Shown one piece after another: positions 26,667 through 35,283 of a stretch of 64,000 nt of DNA. The stretch is from Paenibacillus terrigena DSM 21567. Its GTDB lineage: Bacteria; Bacillota; Bacilli; Paenibacillales; Paenibacillaceae. How positions within the stretch are numbered: position 1 is the stretch's first letter; the number at the start of each line of letters is the position of its first letter. The position numbers were made by a program, and so were the translations under genes. The DNA lies in assembly GCF_000374845.1 (NCBI RefSeq), contig NZ_KB895423.1, positions 1 to 64,000 on the forward strand. Direction: 5' to 3'. A model generated the notes under the pieces. That model worked only from the letters and a program-made list of their open reading frames with translations, was not told the DNA's origin and ran no database searches.

Positions 26667-27470
26667 ATGAAGAAGGTCGTGTTCCTATCAGCTCTACTGC
26701 TCTCTATCATTACTACTGCCGGAGTGTCAGCCTATGCAAAAGTGGACAATAAGCCGGCGTCCCAGACGACACCAATTTCTAGCAAAAGTGATCATGTCAT
26801 CCGGGTGTACGGACCTGGCGGGCCACTTGAACCGATCAAGGAAGCTGCTGAACATTTTTCAGCTAAAACAGGGATCAAGGTGGAAGTAACAGCCGGACCA
26901 GAGGGCAAATGGATCGGCCAGGCAAAGAAAGATGCAGATATTATTTTCGGTGGCTCTGAGTATATGCTGCAGGACTTCATCTTTAACCACCCTGAAATGA
27001 TCGACACGAAATCACGAACGGAGCTTTACACACGTGCTGCAGGAATCTTGGTGAGGAAAGGAAATCCAAAGAAGATTGAAAGCCTGGAGGATTTAACGAA
27101 GAATGGAGTAAAAATACTCGATGTGAATGGGGCTGGCCAGCTTGGCCTGTGGGAAGACCTGGCAGGCAGAAAAGGACTGATCGGAGGCATTTCCCAAAAT
27201 ATTAACCTTTCTGTAAAATCAAGTAGCGAAGCCATAGAACAATGGAAATCGAATTCCAGCTTGGACGCCTGGATTACTTATGAATCGTGGCATTACCGGC
27301 TCCAAGATGTGACCGACCTGGTCGAACTGCCCGAAGTAGAAAAGCTCTATCGTGGAACACCGATCTCCCTGACGAAAATCACCGATCAGAAAAAAGAGGC
27401 ACAGCAATTTATTGATTATTTAAGAACGGAAGAATCTCACCAAATCTTTCAAAAATGGGGCTGGAAGTAA
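26667..27470 (+). CDS. Secreted substrate-binding protein, AcfC/ModA-like
   Basis: 267 residues with a signal peptide (MKKVVFLSALLLSIITTAGVSAYA). The mature protein is a type 2 periplasmic-binding fold with IRVYGPGGPLEPIKEAAEHFSAKTG, DADIIFGGSE, RAAGILVRKGNP and SLDAWITYESW. This matches the AcfC (accessory colonization factor) group related to molybdate/sulfate-binding ModA. There is no lipobox Cys and no linked permease or ATPase, so it may act as a free ligand-binding protein. GGAGG precedes the ATG. Two hairpins follow, the second a good terminator. Confidence 0.82.
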   Translation: MKKVVFLSALLLSIITTAGVSAYAKVDNKPASQTTPISSKSDHVIRVYGPGGPLEPIKEAAEHFSAKTGIKVEVTAGPEGKWIGQAKKDADIIFGGSEYMLQDFIFNHPEMIDTKSRTELYTRAAGILVRKGNPKKIESLEDLTKNGVKILDVNGAGQLGLWEDLAGRKGLIGGISQNINLSVKSSSEAIEQWKSNSSLDAWITYESWHYRLQDVTDLVELPEVEKLYRGTPISLTKITDQKKEAQQFIDYLRTEESHQIFQKWGWK

Positions 27471-27555
27471 GGACGAGCCTTAAATTATATTAACGCGGTG
27501 ACTTATTAACCTAAATAGATTTAAAGAAGGCTGTCGACTTTAGCAACAGCCTATG

Positions 27556-27579
27556 GCGCAGCTTATGGCTGCGCTTTTT
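27556..27579 (+). terminator. Intrinsic terminator after the AcfC-like gene
   Basis: GCGCAGC / GCTGCGC with a five-base loop, then TTTTTCGTTTTT. A second hairpin AGGCTGT/ACAGCCT lies just before it. Confidence 0.8.
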
Positions 27580-27689
27580 CGTTTTTAACCTATTAATTAC
27601 GAAAAACATTCCGATTTTTCACTAAGGTTTAAATAGTTCACTTTACTGAAATTCATCAGCCATGATATGAATCATATTGCATACGGATT

Positions 27690-29651
27690 ATGACATCAAA
27701 ATTTAAAATTCAAGAATGGAGGGTGAATGACATTAGAAAGCAGTTGATTAACCGAAGATTTACTGTCCTGGTAGTTGTTTCTGCACTGATTTTTTCGCTT
27801 TGTGCACCTTTTCTCCAAAGAACTGCAAACGCTTCTTCTTACACGGCCATCGTAAACCCGGACAAGCAGTATCAGACCTGGGAAGGCTGGGGCACGTCAT
27901 TAGCTTGGTTTGCGAACCGGATCGGAGGCGCATCGGATGCAACACGCAACTGGTATGCAGATCAATTATTTGATGTGAACCAAGGTTTAGGCTTTAATAT
28001 TGTTCGTTACAATATCGGTGGCGGCGAAAATCCACAGCATCATTTTTTGGAACTTCGTGCAGCCGTGCCAGGATTTAAGGCAAGCTCTACGGCGGACTAT
28101 GACTGGAGCAGCGATGCCAATCAACGTTGGATGCTGCAAGCCGCCAAAGCAAGAAATACTCCTCAGCATTTTATCGCCGAAGCCTTTGCAAACTCGCCTC
28201 CTTGGTGGATGACGAATAGCGGCAGTGTTACAGGTCCAGTATTACCTTTGACGGATAACCTGAAAGGTGATATGTTCGATGATTTCGCGGATTATTTGAC
28301 TACTGTCGTTCAACATTTTAAGGACAATGAAGGGATTACATTCAGAACACTTTCTCCGATCAACGAACCGGACGGGCTCTGGGTGTACAGCAACCGTCAA
28401 GAGGGAGCCTTCTACTCGCAGTACAGCAGAGGAACGATTATCCAACACGTACATGATGCATTAGTACAAAAAGGTCTGCCAACAACCCAAAGCTCCGCGG
28501 ATTCGAACGCCGTTTTTCTAGCGAGAGACACGATCAATGCCTATACAGATATAACGAAGTCTATGATAAGTCAGTATAATGTCCATACGTATTACGGGAA
28601 TGATACAGAACGAAAACAAGTTTTCTATGCCGCGGGTAACAAACCGATTTGGATGTCTGAGCACGGCGATGGCGAAGCGAACGGGATCGAAATGTCGAGA
28701 TCCATCGTATCGGACATCAAGTACATGAAAAACTCCGCTTGGGTTTATTGGCAAGCCGTAGAGGAAAATGCCGCTCCTGGGTGGGGGATGATTGAAACCG
28801 ATCTAAACGACGCAAATAACAATGCTTTTACACCAAATGTTAAACAAAAGTTTTGGTCCATGGCTCAATGGAGCAAGTTCATTCGTCCAGGGTATAGAAT
28901 CATCGATATCGAAGATGGCGATTCCGTTGCGGCATATGATGCAGCTTCACAAAAACTAGTCATCATTACGGTTAACGATCGCAGCTCGTCCAACAATGTT
29001 ACTTATGATCTGACTAAATTCGGTGATATTACCGGGGGAGTAACAGCGTATCGCACCGTAGCTCCATCCAACGGTGTAACGCCAGAAAATTTTGCAAATA
29101 TCAATGTGGTAATGAACAACAGGTCGTTCCAGAATACAGTGCCTGCTTATTCCGTAACTACTTATGTAGTTGATGGTGTAACCCTTAAGAATCACATGTC
29201 CAGTGCGGCAATTGATACATCTGCGTACTACAAAATTGTGAATAAAAATTCTGGAAAAGTACTGGATGTCAAAGGTGCCTATCTTGACGATAGTACGAGT
29301 GTCATTCAATACGCAGATAACGGCGGAGCCAATCAGCAATGGCAATTTGTAGATATGGGCAGAGGCATTTATAAAATCAAAAACCGGAATAGCGTTAAAA
29401 TGCTAGAAATTCAAGGTGAATCGACGTCAGACGGAGCACAGGCTGTCCAGTACCACGATACGGAATGGCGGGGTGTCAATCAAGAATGGAAGCTCATTGA
29501 CGCAGGTGGAGGTTACTACTCCATTGTGAATATCAATAGCGATAAAGTACTTGATGTTAAAGGTGAATCTACTTCCGATTCAGCCTCAATTATCCAATAC
29601 ACCGGGCGTGGTTCATCTAATCAGCTCTGGAAATTGGTGAAAGTGAATTAA
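27690..29651 (+). CDS. Secreted GH30 glycanase with C-terminal ricin-type lectin domain
   Basis: 653 residues at most. An N-terminal signal peptide is followed by a GH30 catalytic region (TWEGWGTSLAWFANRIGG; acid/base Glu in LSPINEPDG; nucleophile Glu in IWMSEHGDGE), a small beta domain, and a ricin-type beta-trefoil (CBM13-like) with three repeats (GKVLDVKG, VKMLEIQG, DKVLDVKG). The pattern fits the subfamily with endo-beta-1,6-galactanases rather than xylanases, though I cannot prove it. The start is unclear: ATG 27690 has no ribosome site, while GGAGGG at 27718-27723 points to a non-ATG start (ATT 27732 or TTG 27744), which also gives a more normal signal peptide. Confidence 0.85.
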   Translation: MTSKFKIQEWRVNDIRKQLINRRFTVLVVVSALIFSLCAPFLQRTANASSYTAIVNPDKQYQTWEGWGTSLAWFANRIGGASDATRNWYADQLFDVNQGLGFNIVRYNIGGGENPQHHFLELRAAVPGFKASSTADYDWSSDANQRWMLQAAKARNTPQHFIAEAFANSPPWWMTNSGSVTGPVLPLTDNLKGDMFDDFADYLTTVVQHFKDNEGITFRTLSPINEPDGLWVYSNRQEGAFYSQYSRGTIIQHVHDALVQKGLPTTQSSADSNAVFLARDTINAYTDITKSMISQYNVHTYYGNDTERKQVFYAAGNKPIWMSEHGDGEANGIEMSRSIVSDIKYMKNSAWVYWQAVEENAAPGWGMIETDLNDANNNAFTPNVKQKFWSMAQWSKFIRPGYRIIDIEDGDSVAAYDAASQKLVIITVNDRSSSNNVTYDLTKFGDITGGVTAYRTVAPSNGVTPENFANINVVMNNRSFQNTVPAYSVTTYVVDGVTLKNHMSSAAIDTSAYYKIVNKNSGKVLDVKGAYLDDSTSVIQYADNGGANQQWQFVDMGRGIYKIKNRNSVKMLEIQGESTSDGAQAVQYHDTEWRGVNQEWKLIDAGGGYYSIVNINSDKVLDVKGESTSDSASIIQYTGRGSSNQLWKLVKVN

Positions 29652-29660
29652 AAAAGCAAA

Positions 29661-29702
29661 GGCTTATTCCAACTTGAACCATGAGGAGGAATGAGCTTTT
29701 TT
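29661..29702. terminator. Terminator between the GH30 and kinase genes
   Basis: GGCTTATTCC / GGAATGAGCT arms followed by TTTTTT on the plus strand; the genes on each side converge. Confidence 0.65.
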
Positions 29703-29714
29703 GCATGCTCAAAT

Positions 29715-31160
29715 TCAGCTAGATATGTTTATGATTATCATGGGTAACCAGACAATGAATGTCGTCCCTTCATTCTCCTTGGATGACACTTCAATTGAGC
29801 CGCCATGTTCTACGATGATCCATTTGGCAATGGAGAGCCCAAGTCCGTATCCCGGAGTCTTCCCTCGGGAAATATCCGCTCTGTAGAAGCGCTCATAAAT
29901 CCTGGAGAGCTCATCCGAATTCATGCCTATTCCCGTATCCGAAATGCGGATTCCAACATTGCCATCCTTTTGAAGGCTACTTATTTCGACGCATCCAGAC
30001 GACGTGTATTTGAAGGCATTATCGATCAGAATAAGCAATAGTTGTTGCAAATAATCTGAATCTCCATGGATTTGAACAGGTATGAGATCATCTATATTCT
30101 CAACTCGCCAATCAACCGTCCGGGGGAGCAAATTCGCCTTCCGAACGATTTCGGTAACAACGGAATAGATAGATAGAGTTTTTTTGTCCATGACAATACC
30201 AGAGTCGCCTCTAGCCAGGGTCAATAAATCGTTAATAAGTCGGGTCATACGTTCGGCTTCTGAGTTCATATCGTAAATTGCCTCCAGAGACAAGTCCATA
30301 TGATGCGGCTCTAAATGATGATTCGGATTTGAGGCAATGGTGCTCCAAAGCTTCTGTAATAAGTCACCGTTACCCCGGATCGTAGTAAGCGGCGTACGAA
30401 GCTCATGTGATGCATCGGCTACGAACCGACGCTGTACGTCGTAGGCTTCGTTTAAATCCTGATAAGCCTTCTGCAGTCGGACAAGCATGCTATTAAGCGT
30501 ATCGGTTAGAAGTCCAATTTCATCGTTAGGCACATCTCTTGGGATCCTCTTTTTCAGATCGTCCCCGCTCTCAATCCGCTTGGAGGCATGGATGACATTG
30601 TGTAAAGGTATCAGCGCTCGTTTGGTTACTAATAAGCCCAATAGAAAGGCGATGGCCAGCACCGTGATCGATGATAACACCAAAATACACTGCAGATTCT
30701 GGAGAATTTTAGCTTCTTTTCCTGTATAGATTCCAACCTGTAGAAGTCCAACTAAGCTGTGGTCATCGAGTAATATTGGAATGTTGAGGAGAGTGAATGG
30801 ATCTCCATTTATACGGATTTTGCTGTAATTTTCTTTAAGGTCTAATCTTGGTTCTGGATACTGAAGCCTAATGCCTGCTTCTACGAGGTTTCTGGAGTAG
30901 CGGACTTGCTGATTGATATAATCTACGACTTGGATGATGACTTGATTGTTAGCAATGCTCGGGGAGATACTGATGTGAAGGTTATTCCAGAAATCTAACG
31001 ATGGGGCGATATGAATACCCATCGCGGTATTATTTATGGTAGATTCAATGTCCTGATTTGTTTTATATCTGACGTAGCTGTAAAGTGCTGTGCTAAAAAT
31101 AATTAGAATCAATGTGATGAGACACATATACCAAAGCGTAATTCGCAACCGGATCGTCAA
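29715..31160 (-). CDS. Orphan sensor histidine kinase
   Basis: 481 residues: N-terminal membrane segment (about 10-30), an extracellular domain of about 125 residues, a second membrane segment, HAMP, HisKA (ADASHELRTPLTTIRGNGDL) and HATPase with NAFKYTSSG, DTGIG and GYGLGLSIAKWI. No response regulator is adjacent on either side, although kinases of this type usually follow one. The regulator may have been lost at the resistance island boundary or lie elsewhere. Confidence 0.88.
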   Translation of the reverse strand: MTIRLRITLWYMCLITLILIIFSTALYSYVRYKTNQDIESTINNTAMGIHIAPSLDFWNNLHISISPSIANNQVIIQVVDYINQQVRYSRNLVEAGIRLQYPEPRLDLKENYSKIRINGDPFTLLNIPILLDDHSLVGLLQVGIYTGKEAKILQNLQCILVLSSITVLAIAFLLGLLVTKRALIPLHNVIHASKRIESGDDLKKRIPRDVPNDEIGLLTDTLNSMLVRLQKAYQDLNEAYDVQRRFVADASHELRTPLTTIRGNGDLLQKLWSTIASNPNHHLEPHHMDLSLEAIYDMNSEAERMTRLINDLLTLARGDSGIVMDKKTLSIYSVVTEIVRKANLLPRTVDWRVENIDDLIPVQIHGDSDYLQQLLLILIDNAFKYTSSGCVEISSLQKDGNVGIRISDTGIGMNSDELSRIYERFYRADISRGKTPGYGLGLSIAKWIIVEHGGSIEVSSKENEGTTFIVWLPMIIINISS

Positions 31161-31346
31161 AAAATCTCCTCCTAAATTACGGTAAACAGAATATCCTGAT
31201 TTTGGTATATATTCCTTAAAGTAATATGAAATTATATTAAAAAGAAACTAAATTTGGGGCAGGATAACGTAAAAAATGGAAAATGAAATTGGCTGAATAG
31301 CAAAGTCGAAGTCTTAAAATCAATGGTGTCTTCATCGAAGAGTTAG

Positions 31347-31375
31347 TTGAAATGAAATAGCGAGTATGATAAGAT
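31347..31375 (+). promoter_or_regulatory. Candidate sigma-A promoter for the ABC-F leader
   Basis: TTGAAA, a 17-base spacer, then TAAGAT. Transcription would start near 31382, giving a leader of about 246 bases before the ABC-F start codon. A short frame with no good ribosome site (ATG 31389 to TAA 31436, 15 codons) ends exactly where the leader hairpins begin. Confidence 0.5.
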
Positions 31376-31434
31376 TACGCTAATTCTGATGATTGGAGTT
31401 GATGAGGATAATGTAGAATTTCTTGCTGAAGTTT

Positions 31435-31601
31435 AAAGAATAAAACAAGTTCTTTTTGCGTTGTTTTTATTCTTTATTGGCAAGAAAGTTACCTTATTCT
31501 TTTCACTCTAAAAATATATCCTTATCTGACTCTGCGTAGGGTTGGATTTGCCTTATTTTTTGAGCTGCAAGAAAGGTTAACTTTCTTGCAGCTCTTTTTT
31601 T
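31435..31601 (+). promoter_or_regulatory. Transcription attenuator in the ABC-F leader
   Basis: Three elements are visible. Hairpin 1 is formed by 31435-31448 and 31461-31475. The terminator is a perfect 14-bp stem, 31562-31575 with 31581-31594, followed by seven T. Between them, 31480-31491 (GCAAGAAAGTTA) is an exact 12-base complement of 31578-31589 (TAACTTTCTTGC), the 3' arm of the terminator. The two pairings are mutually exclusive, the defining feature of an attenuator. Leader attenuation by stalled ribosomes is known for several ABC-F and erm resistance genes, so drug-induced readthrough is the likely logic. Confidence 0.8.
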
Positions 31602-31627
31602 ATTTGAGAACAAAGGAGGCTTCTGAA

Positions 31628-33112
31628 ATGGCATTGATCAAGGTAACGAATATGACGTTTGCCTATGACGGCAGCTACGACAACATTTTTGAGGATGTAA
31701 GCTTACAGATCGATACCAACTGGAAATTGGGCTTTACGGGGAGGAACGGCCGGGGTAAAACGACGTTTCTGAATCTGCTGCTCGGCAAGTACGAATATAG
31801 CGGAACGATTTCCTCTAACGTTCGTTTCGAGTACTTCCCGTACCATGTCGAACACAAGGAGAAACTTACATTCGAGGTAATCGACGACATCTTTCCGGAC
31901 TATGAGCACTGGCAACTCATGCGCGAGTTTTCGTTGCTGAAGTTGTCAGAAGATGTGTTGTACCGACCGTTCGACTCGTTGTCCAACGGCGAACAGACGA
32001 AGGTGATGCTGGCAGTCCTGTTCTTGAAGGAAAACAGCTTTTTGCTTATCGACGAGCCGACCAATCATCTGGATCTGCATGCTCGAAAGCTGGTAAGTGA
32101 TTATTTGAATGGCAAGAGCGGTTTTATATTGGTGTCACACGATCGGGCGTTTCTCGACAATTGTGTGGACCACATTATTTCGATCAATAAGACCAATATC
32201 GAAATCCAGAAAGGAAATTTTTCAGACTGGTGGGAGATGAAACAACGACAGGACAATTTCGAACTAGCTGAGAACGATAAGCTGAGGAATGATATTAAGC
32301 GGCTGTCCGAAGCGGCTAAGCGAACGAGCAACTGGTCGCATGAAGTAGAAAAAACGAAAAACGGCACCCGTAACTCCGGCTCCAAGGTCGACAAAGGGTA
32401 CATCGGTCATAAGGCCGCCAAAATGATGAAGCGGTCCAAGTCGATCGAGCAAAGACAGCAATCCGCGATCGAGGATAGATCCCAGCTTCTGAAAAACGTC
32501 GATAGCTCGGAAAGTCTGAAAATCTCGCAAATGACTTATCATAAACACCAATTGGTCGAGCTTGACCGCGTTTCAATTCATTATGGCGACAAGAACGTTT
32601 GCCGCGACATCAGCTTTACGGTTGAGCAAGGGGACCGCATCGTGCTCTCCGGTCCGAACGGCTCAGGTAAATCCAGTTTGCTCAAACTGATCTGCGGCGA
32701 GGAGATACCTAATTCCGGCGTGTTTCGAAAAGGGAGCCAGTTGAAAATTTCCTACGTTTCACAAGACACCTCGCAGTTGCATGGCAATTTGACGGAATTC
32801 GCCAGATCCAGCGAGATTGACGAGAGCTTGTTCAAAGCAATTTTGAGAAAACTCGATTTTTCGCGCCTGCAATTCGAAAAAGACATCGCTTCTTATAGCG
32901 GCGGTCAGAAGAAGAAGGTTCTGATCGCGAAAAGCCTCTGCGAAAATGCTCATTTGCATGTTTGGGACGAACCGCTCAATTTTATCGACGTCATTTCAAG
33001 GATGCAAATCGAAGAGCTGCTGCTAGAGCATTCGCCGACTATTCTTTTCGTGGAGCACGATAGCGAGTTTTGCAACCATATCGCAACAAAAATGGTGGAA
33101 CTGAACGTTTAA
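31628..33112 (+). CDS. Lsa-type ABC-F ribosomal protection protein
   Basis: 494 residues with two ABC ATPase domains and no membrane segments, hence a translation factor-like ABC-F. Domain 1 has GRNGRGKTT, LSNGEQTKVMLA and LLIDEPTNHLD; domain 2 has GPNGSGKSS, YSGGQKKKVLIA and the unusual VWDEPLNFID. The linker between them carries the basic helical arm. The N-terminus and DEPLNFID variant match the Lsa/Vga-like antibiotic resistance branch, which frees ribosomes of lincosamides, streptogramin A and pleuromutilins. ATG 31628 follows AAAGGAGG by seven bases. Upstream attenuator and downstream Cfr-type gene support a resistance role; the drug range is inferred. Confidence 0.9.
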   Translation: MALIKVTNMTFAYDGSYDNIFEDVSLQIDTNWKLGFTGRNGRGKTTFLNLLLGKYEYSGTISSNVRFEYFPYHVEHKEKLTFEVIDDIFPDYEHWQLMREFSLLKLSEDVLYRPFDSLSNGEQTKVMLAVLFLKENSFLLIDEPTNHLDLHARKLVSDYLNGKSGFILVSHDRAFLDNCVDHIISINKTNIEIQKGNFSDWWEMKQRQDNFELAENDKLRNDIKRLSEAAKRTSNWSHEVEKTKNGTRNSGSKVDKGYIGHKAAKMMKRSKSIEQRQQSAIEDRSQLLKNVDSSESLKISQMTYHKHQLVELDRVSIHYGDKNVCRDISFTVEQGDRIVLSGPNGSGKSSLLKLICGEEIPNSGVFRKGSQLKISYVSQDTSQLHGNLTEFARSSEIDESLFKAILRKLDFSRLQFEKDIASYSGGQKKKVLIAKSLCENAHLHVWDEPLNFIDVISRMQIEELLLEHSPTILFVEHDSEFCNHIATKMVELNV

Positions 33113-33136
33113 CTCATTTCTAGGGGGATGAAACTG

Positions 33137-33256
33137 ATGATCATTGAGCTTGAGATTGTAGATGATACTGTGAACCAGTTCCTTCCGGCTGACCCGGTTC
33201 ACAAAATAATAGATCTGTTGCCGGAGGTTTACCAATCTATCGACAGATGCACGTAG
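33137..33256 (+). CDS. Short ORF between the ABC-F and Cfr-type genes
   Basis: 39 codons from ATG 33137 (MIIELEIVDDTVNQFLPADP...) with AGGGGG nine bases upstream. It is acidic and has no recognised family. It could be a small protein, a remnant, or a leader for the methyltransferase gene, whose start is 112 bases further on. Confidence 0.35.
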   Translation: MIIELEIVDDTVNQFLPADPVHKIIDLLPEVYQSIDRCT

Positions 33257-33312
33257 CGATTCTATCCGCAAACGCATCGTGTTGTTCCTGCGTAATTGGT
33301 TAATGATGCATT

Positions 33313-33340
33313 AAAGCGATGGATGACGGTTGCTTTTTTT
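33313..33340 (+). terminator. Weak hairpin with T tract upstream of the Cfr-type gene
   Basis: AAAGCGA / TTGCTTT (with a G-T pair) followed by TTTT, 28 bases before the methyltransferase start. It may end the ABC-F transcript or act as a second attenuator. Confidence 0.35.
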
Positions 33341-33367
33341 CACTTTCTCCGGCGGTAAGGAGAACAC

Positions 33368-34399
33368 ATGAAACCAACCTCGAAATATGAAACGATTAGG
33401 CAAATCTTGAACGACTTCAAACAGCCTGCGTACCGGTACGGGCAAATAATGGACGCTATTTTCAATCAAAAAATTGCTGAATACGAACGGATCACCATAC
33501 TTCCTAAATTCTTGCGAGAAGCGTTAGTCCAGAAGCTTGGTCCGCACGTCTCCAGTGTTATGCCAGTGAAGGAAATCACTTCGCAACAAGTCAGCAAGGT
33601 GCTGTTTGCCATCGATGGTGGCGAACGCGTAGAGGCCGTACGACTTACCTATGAACGGGGGTGGAAATCGTATTGTATTTCCACGCAATGCGGCTGCGGC
33701 TTCGGGTGTCGCTTTTGCGCCACGGGTACTATCGGCTTGAAACGTAATTTGACCGCCGACGAAATTACCGACCAATTGCTTCACTTTCACTTGAACGGCC
33801 ACGCCTTGGACAGTGTGTCCTTCATGGGCATGGGGGAGGCGCTCGCCAACCCGTACCTTTTCGAAGCGCTGGCGATTTTGACCAACCCGCATTTATTCGG
33901 TTTAGGACATCGAAGAATTACGATATCCACCATCGGCCTGTTGCCGGGAATTGATCGATTGACGCGGGAATTTCCACAGTTGAATATAACCTTCTCGCTG
34001 CATTCGCCGTTCGACGATCAACGCAGCGAACTGATGCCTATTAATAAGCAGTTTCCGCTTCGCGACGTGCTGAATGCATTGGATCGCCATATCCAGCATA
34101 CAGGGAGAAAGGTGTATATCGCGTATATTCTTCTTCGAGGGTTCAACGACTCGACGGAGCATGCAAAAGCGGTTGCTGATCTGTTGAGGGGAAGGGGATC
34201 TTGGGAACATCTCTATCACGTGAACCTCATTCCCTACAATTCGACAGAAGTGACGCCTCATAGCTTCTTGCCAACTGACCCCGAAAGGATCAAAGCGTTC
34301 GTGCGGACGTTGAAGCTAAAAGGTGTGAACGTTACGGTCCGAACTCAATTCGGATCGGACATTCATGCGGCATGCGGTCAGTTATACCGAACCGAATAG
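33368..34399 (+). CDS. cfr: Cfr-type 23S rRNA (adenine-C8) methyltransferase
   Basis: 343 residues of the RlmN/Cfr radical SAM family. The iron-sulfur motif is QCGCGFGCRFCATG (CxxxCxxC), followed by SFMGMGEALANP, TISTIGLLPGI, FSLHSPFDDQRSELMPIN and the C-terminal catalytic Cys in AACGQL. The QCGC...ATG-x-IGLKRNLT form and shorter N-terminus match Cfr rather than housekeeping RlmN, which has a VGC form. Cfr methylates C8 of A2503 in the peptidyl transferase centre and gives resistance to phenicols, lincosamides, oxazolidinones, pleuromutilins and streptogramin A. It is probably a chromosomal Cfr-like (clb-type) enzyme; exact subclass and activity are not provable here. AAGGAG precedes the ATG. 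Confidence 0.88.
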   Translation: MKPTSKYETIRQILNDFKQPAYRYGQIMDAIFNQKIAEYERITILPKFLREALVQKLGPHVSSVMPVKEITSQQVSKVLFAIDGGERVEAVRLTYERGWKSYCISTQCGCGFGCRFCATGTIGLKRNLTADEITDQLLHFHLNGHALDSVSFMGMGEALANPYLFEALAILTNPHLFGLGHRRITISTIGLLPGIDRLTREFPQLNITFSLHSPFDDQRSELMPINKQFPLRDVLNALDRHIQHTGRKVYIAYILLRGFNDSTEHAKAVADLLRGRGSWEHLYHVNLIPYNSTEVTPHSFLPTDPERIKAFVRTLKLKGVNVTVRTQFGSDIHAACGQLYRTE

Positions 34400-34458
34400 T
34401 CGACGTTTGAAATTCAACATACAATGCCTGCCTCAATGTATTTGCGACAGTTAAGAGA

Positions 34459-34486
34459 AGTGGTTGCCGTGAAGAAGGCAACCGCT
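34459..34486 (+). terminator. Hairpin after the Cfr-type gene
   Basis: AGTGGTTGCC / GGCAACCGCT arms with one G-T pair and an eight-base loop; a short T stretch follows. Confidence 0.6.
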
Positions 34487-34577
34487 TTGCCTCTTCAATG
34501 GATACGACGAGCTTAACCATGGCAGCTCAATGAAATAGGCGACCCCAATTGCGTATTTTTTCGGATGGATGCCTTAG

Positions 34578-35247
34578 CCCTTTCTCAATAGCATTGGTAC
34601 AGAAAAAATGTCACAGTTGGTGCGGCGTAATTTTAGAGCTAAACTGCTGAAAGATGCGATTGACTACCGTTTGATTAAGACTTTCGTTTTTCTTGCTGAC
34701 AAACAAGAAATTGGATGCTTCTGCCTCGCTATACCGGCTGCGATCTTTTAAGTAATCGCGCAGGGCATTAATAATTTTCGTGTTCATAAGAACGATTCTT
34801 TGTTTTTCTCCTTTTCCGTTCCGGATGATACCTTCACCAGTCTGCAAGTTAAAATCTCCTAGCCAGATAGAAAGGGCTTCGGAAATTCGCATTCCCGTAT
34901 AGGCCAAGAGGATGACAATCGCATAATTTCGCTTGTTTTTGCCTCTCAAACACTTTTTGCATGAACTGCTTTACTTCCAATTCCGTAACCTGTGTGGGGG
35001 AAGCATATTCTGTCTGAAATTTGATCATGTCCGTTTTTTGAATCACTACATCGTTCTGATTACCCGATGAGATCAGAAAGTCATTATAGCTTCGTAAGCT
35101 GCTAAGCTTATGATTAATGGTTTTGGCGTTATTAAGCTTGATGTTTTTCAAGAAACTCACGTAATCGAGTACGTTTTGCCCATACAGCGCCGCACATTCT
35201 TGACCGAACGATTCCTCAAACCATTTGAAATACTGATTTAGATCCAG
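34578..35247 (-). pseudogene. Decayed tyrosine recombinase (integrase)
   Basis: Two frames on the minus strand join into one tyrosine recombinase. The N-terminal core-binding part runs from about 35247 (LDLNQYFKWFEESFG) to a frameshift near 34945 (VKQFMQKVFE), then the catalytic part continues with AYTGMRISEAL (first catalytic Arg), GKGEKQR and ITPHQL. The codon that should encode the Arg of the HxLR motif is TGA, and the old frame resumes after it (HFFCTNAIEKG) before breaking down near 34578, so the catalytic Tyr is missing. It resembles integrases of Bacillota conjugative or Tn-type elements. It abuts the resistance genes and suggests they arrived on, or beside, a mobile element. Confidence 0.8.
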
Positions 35248-35283
35248 AATATATTGTGTGGATTATATAACGGAGGTGGAGAA

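Noticed and set aside
33368-34399. Housekeeping RlmN
   Set aside because: The cysteine motif context, short N-terminus and linkage to an ABC-F resistance gene fit Cfr-type enzymes better.
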